From JBDLRH01 sp039800165 (GTDB taxonomy: Bacteria; Pseudomonadota; Gammaproteobacteria; Burkholderiales; Burkholderiaceae_C), in contig JBDLRH010000009.1 in the NCBI GenBank assembly GCA_039800165.1, forward strand, positions 1-50,715: a stretch of DNA of 50,715 bases, written 5' to 3'. Shown here piece after piece: positions 32,370 to 40,152 of this stretch. Within the stretch, counting starts at the first letter, position 1, and every line of letters begins with the position of its first letter. Both the position numbers and the translations under genes were made by a program. Under the pieces are notes generated by a model. That model was not told where the DNA came from, ran no database searches, and saw nothing but the letters and a program-made list of their open reading frames with translations.

Positions 32370-33890
32370 ATGCGTCTCTTGATCGCGATGATGCTGCACG
32401 AGACCAACACCTTCTCGCCGGTGCCCACCGACCTGCAGCGCTTTGCCTTGAGCGATGGCGAGCCACCGCCGGTCGGCGCAGCGGCGGTGGACGCGTTTCG
32501 CGGTACGGGTACTGCCACCGGTGCCTTCATCGACCTGGCCGAAGAGGCCGGTGCGCAGTACGAGATCGTGATCGGCGCCCACGCGGCGCCCAGCGGCCTG
32601 GTGCACGACGGCGCCTACGACACCATGAGCGGGCAGATCGTCGACGCAGTCAGGCGCGGCGGCTGGGACGGCATCCTGCTCGACCTGCACGGCGCGATGG
32701 TCACGCAGACGCACGAAGACGGCGAGGGCGAGCTGCTGCGGCGCATCCGCGCGGTCGATGCAAAGACGCCGATCGCGGTGGCCTACGACATGCACGCCAA
32801 CGTGTACGACGACATGGTGCGCCTGGCGCAGTCGGTGGCGGGCTACCAGACCTATCCGCATGTGGACATGTACGAAACCGGCGAGCGCGCCGGCCGCGCG
32901 CTGCTGAAGCTGATCCGCGGCGAGGCCAGGCCAACGGTGGCCTGGGGCCGCGTGCCGATGATTCCGCATGTGATGCGCCAGAGCTCGCTGGACGAACCCA
33001 ACCGCAGCATCCAGGCCCGCGCACAGCAGATGGAGCGCGAGGGCGCGCTGTGCGCCAGCCTGTTCGTCGGCTTTCCGCATGCGGACATCACCAACGCCGG
33101 CTTGTCGGCGGTGGTCGTGACCGACAACGACCCGGCGCTGGCGCAGCGCCTGTGCGACGAGCTGCTGCAGATGGCGTGGCGCACGCGCGAGCAGTGGGTC
33201 TATCAAGTGGAGCCGCTGGCCGATTCGGTAGCGCGTGCCCAGCGGGTCTCCGATGAGTTGCAGGCCACGCCGCAGCCGGGCCCGGTGGTGCTGCTGGATC
33301 ACTACGACAACGCTGCCTCGGGCGGCACCATGGACACCACCGCGGTGCTGGCCGAGGTGTTGCGCCAGGGCCTGAAGGACGTGGCCTTCTTCGCCATCTT
33401 CGACCCGCAGGCGGTGCGCGAGGCCATTGCCGCCGGCGTGGGTGCGCGGGTGCGGCTGCAGGTGGGCGGCAAGCTCGCCATGCCGAAGATGCCGCATCGC
33501 AGCGAGCCGCTGTGGCTGGAGGGCACGGTCAAGACGTTGTCGGCCGGCAAGTACCGCTGCAAGGGCCCGATGAGCGCGGGCGCAAGGCAAGACATGGGGC
33601 TGGCGGCGGTCATCGACACCGGCGCGGTCGAGGTGGCGCTGATCTCGCGCCATGTGGAGCCTTTCGATGTGAACGCGCTGCTGACGCTGGGCATCGACCC
33701 GATGCAAAAGCGCTTTGTGGTACTCAAGAGCCGGGTGCACTGGCGCGCCGGCATGGGCCCGATGGCACGTGCCATCGTCGAATGCGCGGGCGCGGGGGCC
33801 TGCACCTCTAACTATTCGGAACTGAAGTTCGAGCGGCTGCGCCGGCCGATCTATCCGCTGGACGCCGGCGCGACCTGGTCGCCTCGCTGA
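32370..33890 (+). CDS. M81-family (MlrC-like) metallopeptidase
   Basis: 506 residues of the MlrC family, named for the enzyme that acts late in microcystin breakdown; most members have unknown substrates. Likely metal ligands are in MLHETNTFSPVP near the N end, ILLDLHGAMVTQ, and AYDMHANVYDDM, with GYQTYPHVDMYETGERA following. The MlrC C-terminal domain (LLDHYDNAASGGTMDTTAVL; FDVNALLTLGIDPMQKRFVV) is complete. A 2-keto-4-pentenoate hydratase-like gene follows after 54 bases. In soil Burkholderiales such genes often sit in small-molecule amide catabolic loci, so a microcystin substrate should not be assumed. Confidence 0.92.
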   Translation: MRLLIAMMLHETNTFSPVPTDLQRFALSDGEPPPVGAAAVDAFRGTGTATGAFIDLAEEAGAQYEIVIGAHAAPSGLVHDGAYDTMSGQIVDAVRRGGWDGILLDLHGAMVTQTHEDGEGELLRRIRAVDAKTPIAVAYDMHANVYDDMVRLAQSVAGYQTYPHVDMYETGERAGRALLKLIRGEARPTVAWGRVPMIPHVMRQSSLDEPNRSIQARAQQMEREGALCASLFVGFPHADITNAGLSAVVVTDNDPALAQRLCDELLQMAWRTREQWVYQVEPLADSVARAQRVSDELQATPQPGPVVLLDHYDNAASGGTMDTTAVLAEVLRQGLKDVAFFAIFDPQAVREAIAAGVGARVRLQVGGKLAMPKMPHRSEPLWLEGTVKTLSAGKYRCKGPMSAGARQDMGLAAVIDTGAVEVALISRHVEPFDVNALLTLGIDPMQKRFVVLKSRVHWRAGMGPMARAIVECAGAGACTSNYSELKFERLRRPIYPLDAGATWSPR

Positions 33891-33944
33891 GCGGCATGAT
33901 GAATTTGCGCGCTGAATGCCGGTGCGCACCCTCTGGAGACCCAC

Positions 33945-34742
33945 ATGAACGCCCACCTTGACGCCGCGCGTGCCACCCAGGCCGCGCAAGCCCTGTACGA
34001 GCTGTGGAAGGCCGATGCCGTGACCGGTGCGCTGCCCGAAGCGGTGCGTCCGCGCAGCCGCGCCGAAGGCTATGCGGTGCAGGCGGCGCTGCGTGCGCTG
34101 CATGGCGGCAGCGTGCCGGGCTGGAAGATCGCCGCCACCAGCGTGGCCGGGCAGCGCCACATCGGCGTGAGCGGGCCGCTGGCCGGGCCGATCTACGCCG
34201 GCCGCGTATATGAGGACGGCGCCGCCGTGTCGCTGCAAGGCAACCGCATGCGGGTGGCCGAGTGCGAGATCACCTTCCGCTTTGCGCGCACGCTGGCGCC
34301 GCGCGCGCAGCCCTACAGCGTGGACGAGGTGCTGGCTGCGGTGGGCACGGTACACCCGGCGATCGAGGTGCCCGACTCGCGCTTCGAGAAGTTCGAAACC
34401 GCCGGCGAGGCGCAGCTGATTGCCGACAACGCCTGCTGCCGCGAATACCTGCTGGGCCCCGGCCTGCCGGTGGACGAGCGGGTGCGGGCCTTGCCTGCGC
34501 ACGAGGTGCGTGCCGAGTGCAGCGACGGCCGCCGCTTCAGCGGCACCGGCGCCAATGTGCTGGGCGACCCGCTGGTGGCGCTGGCCTGGATCGTCAACGA
34601 GCTCTCATCGGTGAACGTGCCGATGCAGGCGGGGCAGTTCGTCACCACCGGCGCCTGCGTGGTGCCGATCCCGGTGACGCCGGGCGTCGAGGTGAAGGCC
34701 GATTTCGGCTGGCTCGGCCGGATGAGCGTGCGCTTCAGCTGA
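33945..34742 (+). CDS. 2-keto-4-pentenoate hydratase-like protein (MhpD/FAH fold)
   Basis: 265 residues of the FAH-superfamily hydratase group, which hydrates 2-hydroxypenta-2,4-dienoate or acts as an oxalocrotonate-type decarboxylase. Features are GWKIAATSVAGQRHIGVSGP, the metal-binding acidic pair in AECEITFRFARTL, HPAIEVPDSRFEKFE, and the C-terminal GQFVTTGACVVPIPVTPGVE. The ATG at 33945 has CTGGAG upstream. No meta-cleavage dioxygenase or aldolase partner is encoded nearby, so its pathway is uncertain; it follows an M81 metallopeptidase gene. The stop overlaps the convergent NUDIX gene by 8 bases. Confidence 0.88.
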   Translation: MNAHLDAARATQAAQALYELWKADAVTGALPEAVRPRSRAEGYAVQAALRALHGGSVPGWKIAATSVAGQRHIGVSGPLAGPIYAGRVYEDGAAVSLQGNRMRVAECEITFRFARTLAPRAQPYSVDEVLAAVGTVHPAIEVPDSRFEKFETAGEAQLIADNACCREYLLGPGLPVDERVRALPAHEVRAECSDGRRFSGTGANVLGDPLVALAWIVNELSSVNVPMQAGQFVTTGACVVPIPVTPGVEVKADFGWLGRMSVRFS

Positions 34743-35280
34743 TGTCGATGCTGTGCACGCCGAAGGCGCCGGCGCGGCGGTCGGCGAAGAAGCGCTCCAG
34801 CGTTTCCTTGACAGTGCGAAAGGCAATCTCGTCCCAGGGGATCTCGGCCTCATCGAACAGCCGCGCCTCGATGGTCTCGTGGCCCGGGTCGAAGCGGTCG
34901 CTGGTGAGTGTGGCGCGGTAGAACAGGTGCACCTGCCCGACGCGCGCGACGTTGAGCACGGTGAACAGGCTGCCCATCTCGAACTGGGCGCCGGCTTCTT
35001 CGGTGGTCTCGCGCGCGGCACCCTGTGCGGTGGTCTCGCCGAGCTCCATGAAGCCCGCCGGCAGCGTCCACTTGCCCCAGCGCGGCTCGATGTTGCGCTT
35101 GCACAGCAGCACCTTGTCGCCCCACACCGGCACCGTGCCCACCACATTCAGCGGGTTCTGGTAGTGGATGGTGGTGCACTGCGGGCACACCGCGCGCTCG
35201 CGCGTGTCGCCGTCGTCGGGCAGGCGGTACACCACGGCGGCGCCGCAGTTGCGGCAGTGCTTGATCGGGCTGTGAAGCAT
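34735..35280 (-). CDS. NUDIX hydrolase with N-terminal zinc ribbon
   Basis: 181 residues. An N-terminal zinc ribbon, CRNCGA followed by CPQC, precedes a NUDIX domain with the Nudix box GFMELGETTAQGAARETTEE, which matches G-x5-E-x7-R-E-x2-E-E except that the U-x-E-E-x-G-U tail reads EEAGAQF. The layout resembles NudC-like and ADP-ribose-type hydrolases. The ATG at 35280 (MLHSPIKHCRNCG) is chosen because the zinc ribbon starts there; a much longer frame upstream is antisense to the TRAP receptor gene. The substrate may be NADH, ADP-ribose or another nucleoside diphosphate derivative. Confidence 0.92.
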   Translation of the reverse strand: MLHSPIKHCRNCGAAVVYRLPDDGDTRERAVCPQCTTIHYQNPLNVVGTVPVWGDKVLLCKRNIEPRWGKWTLPAGFMELGETTAQGAARETTEEAGAQFEMGSLFTVLNVARVGQVHLFYRATLTSDRFDPGHETIEARLFDEAEIPWDEIAFRTVKETLERFFADRRAGAFGVHSIDIS

Positions 35281-35342
35281 CGCCGCACAGTGTACGGTCA
35301 ATGCACTGCGTACCGCTGGCGCCGGCCGCGCCGCTCGCCCAT

Positions 35343-35368
35343 GAAAAAGGCCCCTTGCGGGGCCTTTC
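35343..35368 (-). terminator. Intrinsic terminator of the TRAP/gentisate operon
   Basis: On the minus strand AAAGGCCCC-GCA-AGGGGCCTTTTT forms a stem of about 9 bp with a tight loop, followed by a T run. It lies 23 bases after the stop of the TRAP receptor gene, the last gene of the unit. Confidence 0.88.
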
Positions 35369-35390
35369 GGGTCACACGCGCAAGGCGGGC

Positions 35391-36431
35391 TTACTTGCCG
35401 TGCTTGGCAATCAGCGCCTTGGCGGTTTCGAGCAGCTTCTTGCCGTCGTAGTTGCGCTTGTTCATGTCGGCCACCCACTCGTCGTCGATCTGGCTGGAGC
35501 GCTTGACGAACTCGGCTGCGTCGGCCGGGGTGATCTGGTAGATGGTGTTGCCGCGGTCGGCAATGATTTTGCGGCTGGGGGCATCGTTGGCTTGCTGTGT
35601 CTTGCCCAGCCAGGCCGATGTCGCCATGCCCGAGTTGTTGTCGATGACCTTCTTCAGGTCGGCCGGCAGCGACTCGTACTTGGCCTTGTTCATGGCCATG
35701 ACAAATGTCACTGTGTAGAGCGCCGGCGCATTGGCCGGGAACTCGCTGTGGAACTTGGTGAGCTCGTGCACCTTGATGGAAGTGGCAACCTCCCAAGGAA
35801 TCGCACACCCGTTGATGGTGCCCTTCGTGAGCGCATCAGGAATCTGCGGCAGCGGCATGCCCACCGGTGTCGCACCCAGCGACCCCATCAACTTGGTTGT
35901 CTGACGGGTTGCCGCGCGGATCTTCAGACCGCGCAGGTCGTTGACCGTCTTGATCTGCTTGTCCACCGTGTGGAGCATGCCCGGGCCGTGCACATGCAGG
36001 GCCAGCAGGTGCGTGTCCTTGAACTCGTCCTGCGCGACGGTCTGCACATATTCCCAGTACGCCTTGGAGGTGGCCTCGGCGTTGTTCATCATGAACGGCA
36101 GCTCGAACACTTCAACTCGCGGGAAGCGGCCCGCGGTGTTGCCCGGCAGCGTCCAGACGATGTCCACCACGCCGTCCTTGGCCTGGTCGTACAGCTGCAC
36201 CGGCGTGCCGCCGAGCTGCATGGCCGGGTAGCCCTCGAACTTGATGCGTCCGTTGGACTCCTTCTCGACCTTCTCCATCCACGCCTTGTGCATCGTCAGC
36301 CACACCAGCGACTGCGGGGCCATGAAGGTGTGGAACTTCAGCGTGACGGTGGACTGGGCGATGGCGCCGAGCGCGGGCGCGCCCAGGGCAGCGACGGCAG
36401 AGCCCTTGAGCAGGGTGCGGCGTTGGATCAT
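35391..36431 (-). CDS. TRAP transporter solute-binding protein (DctP type)
   Basis: Periplasmic receptor of 346 residues with an arginine-rich signal (MIQRRTLLKGSAVAALGAPA) ending near AIAQ. It is followed by the DctP fold: TLKFHTFMAPQSLVWLTMHK, GRIKFEGYPAMQLGGTPVQL, and LRGLKIRAATRQTTKLMGSL, which holds the conserved carboxylate-binding Arg. It is the last gene of a minus-strand set (nagX, nagI, nagK, small permease, large permease, receptor), 89 bases after the large permease, and is closed by a strong terminator. The ligand is probably 3-hydroxybenzoate, gentisate or a related aromatic acid, inferred only from the operon. Confidence 0.93.
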   Translation of the reverse strand: MIQRRTLLKGSAVAALGAPALGAIAQSTVTLKFHTFMAPQSLVWLTMHKAWMEKVEKESNGRIKFEGYPAMQLGGTPVQLYDQAKDGVVDIVWTLPGNTAGRFPRVEVFELPFMMNNAEATSKAYWEYVQTVAQDEFKDTHLLALHVHGPGMLHTVDKQIKTVNDLRGLKIRAATRQTTKLMGSLGATPVGMPLPQIPDALTKGTINGCAIPWEVATSIKVHELTKFHSEFPANAPALYTVTFVMAMNKAKYESLPADLKKVIDNNSGMATSAWLGKTQQANDAPSRKIIADRGNTIYQITPADAAEFVKRSSQIDDEWVADMNKRNYDGKKLLETAKALIAKHGK

Positions 36432-36520
36432 GTGCGGTCTCCTAGGTTGGAATCGTTCAACTGTAAATCAGGGGCAGGGGCGGGCGGCTTCGGGGCTTAC
36501 CCTCACCCGGCACGGCGCTG

Positions 36521-37852
36521 CTACTGCATGAACCGCAGCAGCCACAGCGAGATGCCGGGGAAGAACAGCAGCAGCAGGGTGCGCACCACGTCGCTGGCCA
36601 GGAACGGCATCACGCCGCGGTAGCTTTCGGCGATCGGCACTTCCTGGCCCCCACGCCGCGTGAGGCCATTGACCACATACACGTTCAGGCCCACCGGCGG
36701 CGCCAGCAGGCCGAAGCCCACCGTCATCAGCACCATGATGCCGAACCAGATGGCGGTGTGCTCCTTGCTCATGCCGAAGTCCAGCGCCATGACCATCGGA
36801 AAGAAGATCGGGATGGTCAGCAGGATCATCGACAGCTCGTCCATCACCGCGCCCAGCACCACGTAGAACAGCAGGATCGCGCCCACCACCGCCAGCGGCG
36901 CCAGCCCCCAGCCCGACACCACCTGCGCCAGCTGTGCCGGCACCTGCGTGAGCGCCAGCGCGGCGTTCATCAGGTCGGCGCCGAGGAAGATCAGGAAGAT
37001 CATCGCCGAGCTCTCGGCGGTGGCGTAGAAGCATTCGGCAAACTTCGAGCGCGTCATCTCGCCCTTGAGCAGCGCGGCCACGAAGGTCGAGAACGCGCCC
37101 ACCGCGGCACCTTCGGTGGGGGTGAAGAAGCCCATGTAGATGCCGCCGAACACCAGGATGAAGATGGCCGCGATCGGGCCGATGCCGCGCAGCGACTGGA
37201 ACAGGTCCACCGGCTCGACCTCGTCGTGGTCGGGCGCCTGCCCGGGCACCAGCCGCACGTAGATGGCGATGGCGATCATGTAGCCCAGCATCGCAATGAG
37301 GCCAGGCACCATGGCCGCGGCAAACAGCTTGGCGATGTTCTGCTCGGTCAGGATGGCGTAGATCACCAGCGGTACCGACGGCGGGATCAGGATGCCGAGC
37401 GTGCCGCCGGCTGCCAGCGTTCCGGTGGCGAGCCGCCCCGAGTAGCCGTGGCGGCGCATTTCGCCATAAGCCACGTTGGTGATGGTGGCGGCGGTGGCCA
37501 CCGACGAGCCGCAGATCGCGCCGAAGGCGGCGCAGGCGAACACGGCGCCCATGGCCAGCCCGCCGCGCAGCCGGCCCATGACGCCGGCAGCGAATTCGAA
37601 CAGCGCCTTGCTGATGCCGCCCTGGGTGGCGAAGTGGCCCATCAGGATGAACAGCGGGATCACCGACAGGTCGTAGCTGGCAAAGCGCGCGAAGGCCTGG
37701 CTGTTGAGGAAGTTCGACAGCGGCCCCCAGCCCGACTGCACCAGGTAGCCGATGCCGCCGGCAATGAACATGGTGACCGCGATCGGCACGCGCACGGCCA
37801 TCAGCACCAGCATGATGGCGAAGATCGACAGGGCCAGCGCGACCGGGCTCAT
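36521..37852 (-). CDS. TRAP transporter large permease (DctM type)
   Basis: Main membrane subunit of 443 residues with about 12 hydrophobic segments. Typical DctM features are FAIMLVLMAVRVPIAVTMFI at the N end, GAICGSSVATAATITNVAYG, GTLGILIPPSVPLVIYAILT, and FGIMVLMTVGFGLLAPPVGLN near the C end. It uses a sodium gradient to import the bound solute together with the small permease, whose stop overlaps its start by 4 bases (ATGA). Confidence 0.95.
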   Translation of the reverse strand: MSPVALALSIFAIMLVLMAVRVPIAVTMFIAGGIGYLVQSGWGPLSNFLNSQAFARFASYDLSVIPLFILMGHFATQGGISKALFEFAAGVMGRLRGGLAMGAVFACAAFGAICGSSVATAATITNVAYGEMRRHGYSGRLATGTLAAGGTLGILIPPSVPLVIYAILTEQNIAKLFAAAMVPGLIAMLGYMIAIAIYVRLVPGQAPDHDEVEPVDLFQSLRGIGPIAAIFILVFGGIYMGFFTPTEGAAVGAFSTFVAALLKGEMTRSKFAECFYATAESSAMIFLIFLGADLMNAALALTQVPAQLAQVVSGWGLAPLAVVGAILLFYVVLGAVMDELSMILLTIPIFFPMVMALDFGMSKEHTAIWFGIMVLMTVGFGLLAPPVGLNVYVVNGLTRRGGQEVPIAESYRGVMPFLASDVVRTLLLLFFPGISLWLLRFMQ

Positions 37853-38346
37853 GCCGACAGCTCCGGGTTGCCCTCAGGCGCGTCGCCCTCGAAGCCGCGC
37901 ACGGCCTGCACCAGCGCGATCAGCGCGGTCAGCGCCAGCGCTGGCACCATTGCGCTGTAGATCACCCACTCCGGAAAGCCCATCATCATGGTGCTCGACT
38001 GCGTGGTCCAGGCGTTGATGCCGCCCAGCGTGGTGCGCCAGGTCATCAGTGCCATCACCAGCGCCAGCAGCAGCGCACCCAGCCGGTCCAGGCGCAGCTG
38101 GGTGGCGGCCGAGGCGCGGGTGGTGAAGAAGTCCACGATGATGTGTCCGCGGCGCGCCTGGCACCAGGGCATGAACAGCGCAATCGCCGCACCGGCCGCC
38201 GCGCCCGAGAGCTCGAAGTCGCCGGTGATCGTCTTGCCGATGAATTCGCGGCCGGTGACGCTGGCGCAGGTCATCAGCGTGATCAGCACCAGCAGCATGC
38301 CGGCGAGCACCGCGCAGAGCTTCGCCAGGATTTCCAGCACGCGCAT
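37849..38346 (-). CDS. TRAP transporter small permease (DctQ type)
   Basis: 165 residues with four predicted membrane helices (LCAVLAGMLLVLITLMTCAS; AAAGAAIALFMPWCQARRGH; LGALLLALVMALMTWRTTLG; WVIYSAMVPALALTALIALV). The cytoplasmic GREFIGKTITGDFELSG loop and the HIIVDFF segment are usual for DctQ. It lies 8 bases after nagK and overlaps the large permease gene by 4 bases, so uptake and catabolism are on one transcript. The ATG at 38346 is the start nearest nagK. Confidence 0.92.
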   Translation of the reverse strand: MRVLEILAKLCAVLAGMLLVLITLMTCASVTGREFIGKTITGDFELSGAAAGAAIALFMPWCQARRGHIIVDFFTTRASAATQLRLDRLGALLLALVMALMTWRTTLGGINAWTTQSSTMMMGFPEWVIYSAMVPALALTALIALVQAVRGFEGDAPEGNPELSA

Positions 38347-38354
38347 GGTTGGCC

Positions 38355-39053
38355 TCAGCCCGCGACCTTGACGCGCAGCTCGCCCAGGCCGTCGACGCAG
38401 CCGACCATCAGGTCGCCCGCCACCACGGCGTTCACGCCCTCGGGCGTGCCGCTGTAGATCAGGTCGCCGGGCTGCAGTTCCCAGGCGGCCGACAGGTGCT
38501 CGATCGTCTCGGCTACGTTCCAGATCAGCTTGGCCACGTTGCTGCGCTGGCGGTCGGCGCCGTTGACCTGCAGCCAAATCGCCGCGTTGTTCACGTCGCC
38601 GGCCTGCGTCACGGGCGTGATCGGGCCGATGGGGGCGGAGTGGTCGAACGACTTGCCGATGTCCCAGGGGCGGCCCTGCTTCTTCATCTCGCCTTGCAGG
38701 TCGCGACGGGTCATGTCCAGGCCCACCGCATAGCCGTAGATGTGCTTGTGCGCATCGGCCGCCTTGATGTTGCGCCCGCCGGTGCCGATGGCCACCACCA
38801 GTTCGATCTCGTGGTGGAAGTCCTTGGTCAGGCTGGGGTAGGGGATGCTGCCGGTCTGGCCCTGCGGCACCACCACGATGGCGTCTGCGGGCTTGAGGAA
38901 GAAGAAGGGCGGCTCGCGGCCGGTGAAGCCCATCTCCTTGGCGTGTTCCACATAGTTGCGGCCGACGCAGTAGATGCGGTGTACCGGAAACTGCTCGGGG
39001 CGGCCGATGACCGGCACCGAGACGGTGGCCGGGGGCGTGATCACAAAGCTCAT
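38355..39053 (-). CDS. nagK: Fumarylpyruvate hydrolase
   Basis: Last enzyme of the glutathione-dependent gentisate pathway, splitting fumarylpyruvate into fumarate and pyruvate. 232 residues of the FAH fold with IYCVGRNYVEHAKEMGF, the metal-binding acidic residues in FHHEIELVVAIG, the Asp in AVGLDMTRRDLQ, and the C-terminal GDLIYSGTPEGVNAVVAGD. The ATG at 39053 overlaps the nagI stop by 4 bases (ATGA). FAH enzymes vary in substrate; the assignment rests on its place between gentisate dioxygenase and the transporter. Confidence 0.92.
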   Translation of the reverse strand: MSFVITPPATVSVPVIGRPEQFPVHRIYCVGRNYVEHAKEMGFTGREPPFFFLKPADAIVVVPQGQTGSIPYPSLTKDFHHEIELVVAIGTGGRNIKAADAHKHIYGYAVGLDMTRRDLQGEMKKQGRPWDIGKSFDHSAPIGPITPVTQAGDVNNAAIWLQVNGADRQRSNVAKLIWNVAETIEHLSAAWELQPGDLIYSGTPEGVNAVVAGDLMVGCVDGLGELRVKVAG

Positions 39054-40114
39054 GACAGTCTTTCTTCTTGGTGAATGCCCAGCATCTGCTGCACCGGGCG
39101 GTCGGAGTAGCTGAACAGCACGCAGCCGCCCTCGCTTTGAAGGCGGGCAGTGTGCCATGAGGGCACCACGAAATGATCGCGCGGCCCGTATGTAAAGGTG
39201 ACCGGTTGTGCGCCGTCGCCAGGGGCGGTGACGGTGACGCTGCCGTGCCCTTCGACCACGCTGTAGATCGCGCCGTCGGTCTGGCGCCAGGCCTTGCCGG
39301 CAAAGCCTGCGGGCAGGCGCTGCATGAAGGTCTGCATGGTGGGCATGGGCGAGCCGCCGGTCAGCGGGTTCACGTAGCGCAGCTTCACGCCGTCCCACGG
39401 GTCGATCGCTTCGCTGCGCTCGAGCCGGTCAAGCGCCTCGCGGCTGCGGTCGTAGGGGTAGCTGAAGATCGGCGAGGTCTGGCCAAAAGGCGAGGTGCCG
39501 CGCACCGGCGCCATGTTGTGGCCGTAGCGCGCAAAGCTCGAGCCTTCAGCGCGCGCCACGTCCTGCGACTTGCGGGTGTCGTTCTGCGCAAAGCCCGCAT
39601 CCAGAAAGCGGATCAGCGGGATGTCCAGGCCGTCAAGCCAGACCACCGGCACGTCGGCGTCGTTGCCGTGGTCGTGCCAGGTCCAGCTGGGGGTGATGAT
39701 GAAGTCGCCCGGGCGCATGGTGGTGCGCTCGCCGTCCACCGCGGTGTAGGCGCCTTCGCCTTCGACGATGAAGCGCAGAGCGCTTTGCGTGTGGCGGTGG
39801 CTGGGCGCGACTTCGCCCGGCAGGATCAGCTGCAGCCCGGCGTACAGCGACTGGGTGATGGCCGACTGGCCGCGCAGCGCCGGGTTCTCGAGGATCAGCA
39901 CGCGGCGCACCGCCTCTTCGGCCGTGATCGCCTCGCCCGAGCGCATCAGGAACGGGCGCACCGCGTCGTAGCCCCAGTGCGCGGCCACGCAGGGCGTGCG
40001 CGGCGCGGGCGGCACCAGCGCGTGCAGCACCTCCCACAGCGGCGTGAGGTTCAGCGGTGCCATGTCTTCGTAGAGCTGGCGGCGCACGGCGCGCGCATCA
40101 AGCGGGGCATTCAT
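39050..40114 (-). CDS. nagI: Gentisate 1,2-dioxygenase
   Basis: Bicupin Fe(II) ring-cleavage enzyme of 354 residues converting gentisate to maleylpyruvate. In the N cupin the iron ligands are His106 and His108 (APSHRHTQSALRF) and a third His in WTWHDHGN (147-149); the C cupin contains DHFVVPSWHTARL. The strings GDFIITPSWTWHDHG and GTSPFGQTSPIFSYPYDRSR are characteristic of gentisate dioxygenases. The related salicylate and 5-aminosalicylate dioxygenases belong to the same family, so small substrate differences cannot be excluded. It lies 38 bases after nagX. Confidence 0.94.
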   Translation of the reverse strand: MNAPLDARAVRRQLYEDMAPLNLTPLWEVLHALVPPAPRTPCVAAHWGYDAVRPFLMRSGEAITAEEAVRRVLILENPALRGQSAITQSLYAGLQLILPGEVAPSHRHTQSALRFIVEGEGAYTAVDGERTTMRPGDFIITPSWTWHDHGNDADVPVVWLDGLDIPLIRFLDAGFAQNDTRKSQDVARAEGSSFARYGHNMAPVRGTSPFGQTSPIFSYPYDRSREALDRLERSEAIDPWDGVKLRYVNPLTGGSPMPTMQTFMQRLPAGFAGKAWRQTDGAIYSVVEGHGSVTVTAPGDGAQPVTFTYGPRDHFVVPSWHTARLQSEGGCVLFSYSDRPVQQMLGIHQEERLS

Positions 40115-40152
40115 CGGTATCTCCTTGCGTGGCGGGTGTGCAGCGCGGCGGC

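Noticed and set aside
34735..35808. A 357-codon frame that would fuse about 176 residues to the NUDIX protein
   Set aside because: The added part is antisense to the TRAP receptor gene and crosses its terminator. The NUDIX zinc ribbon begins at the ATG at 35280, so the longer frame is not a real fusion.
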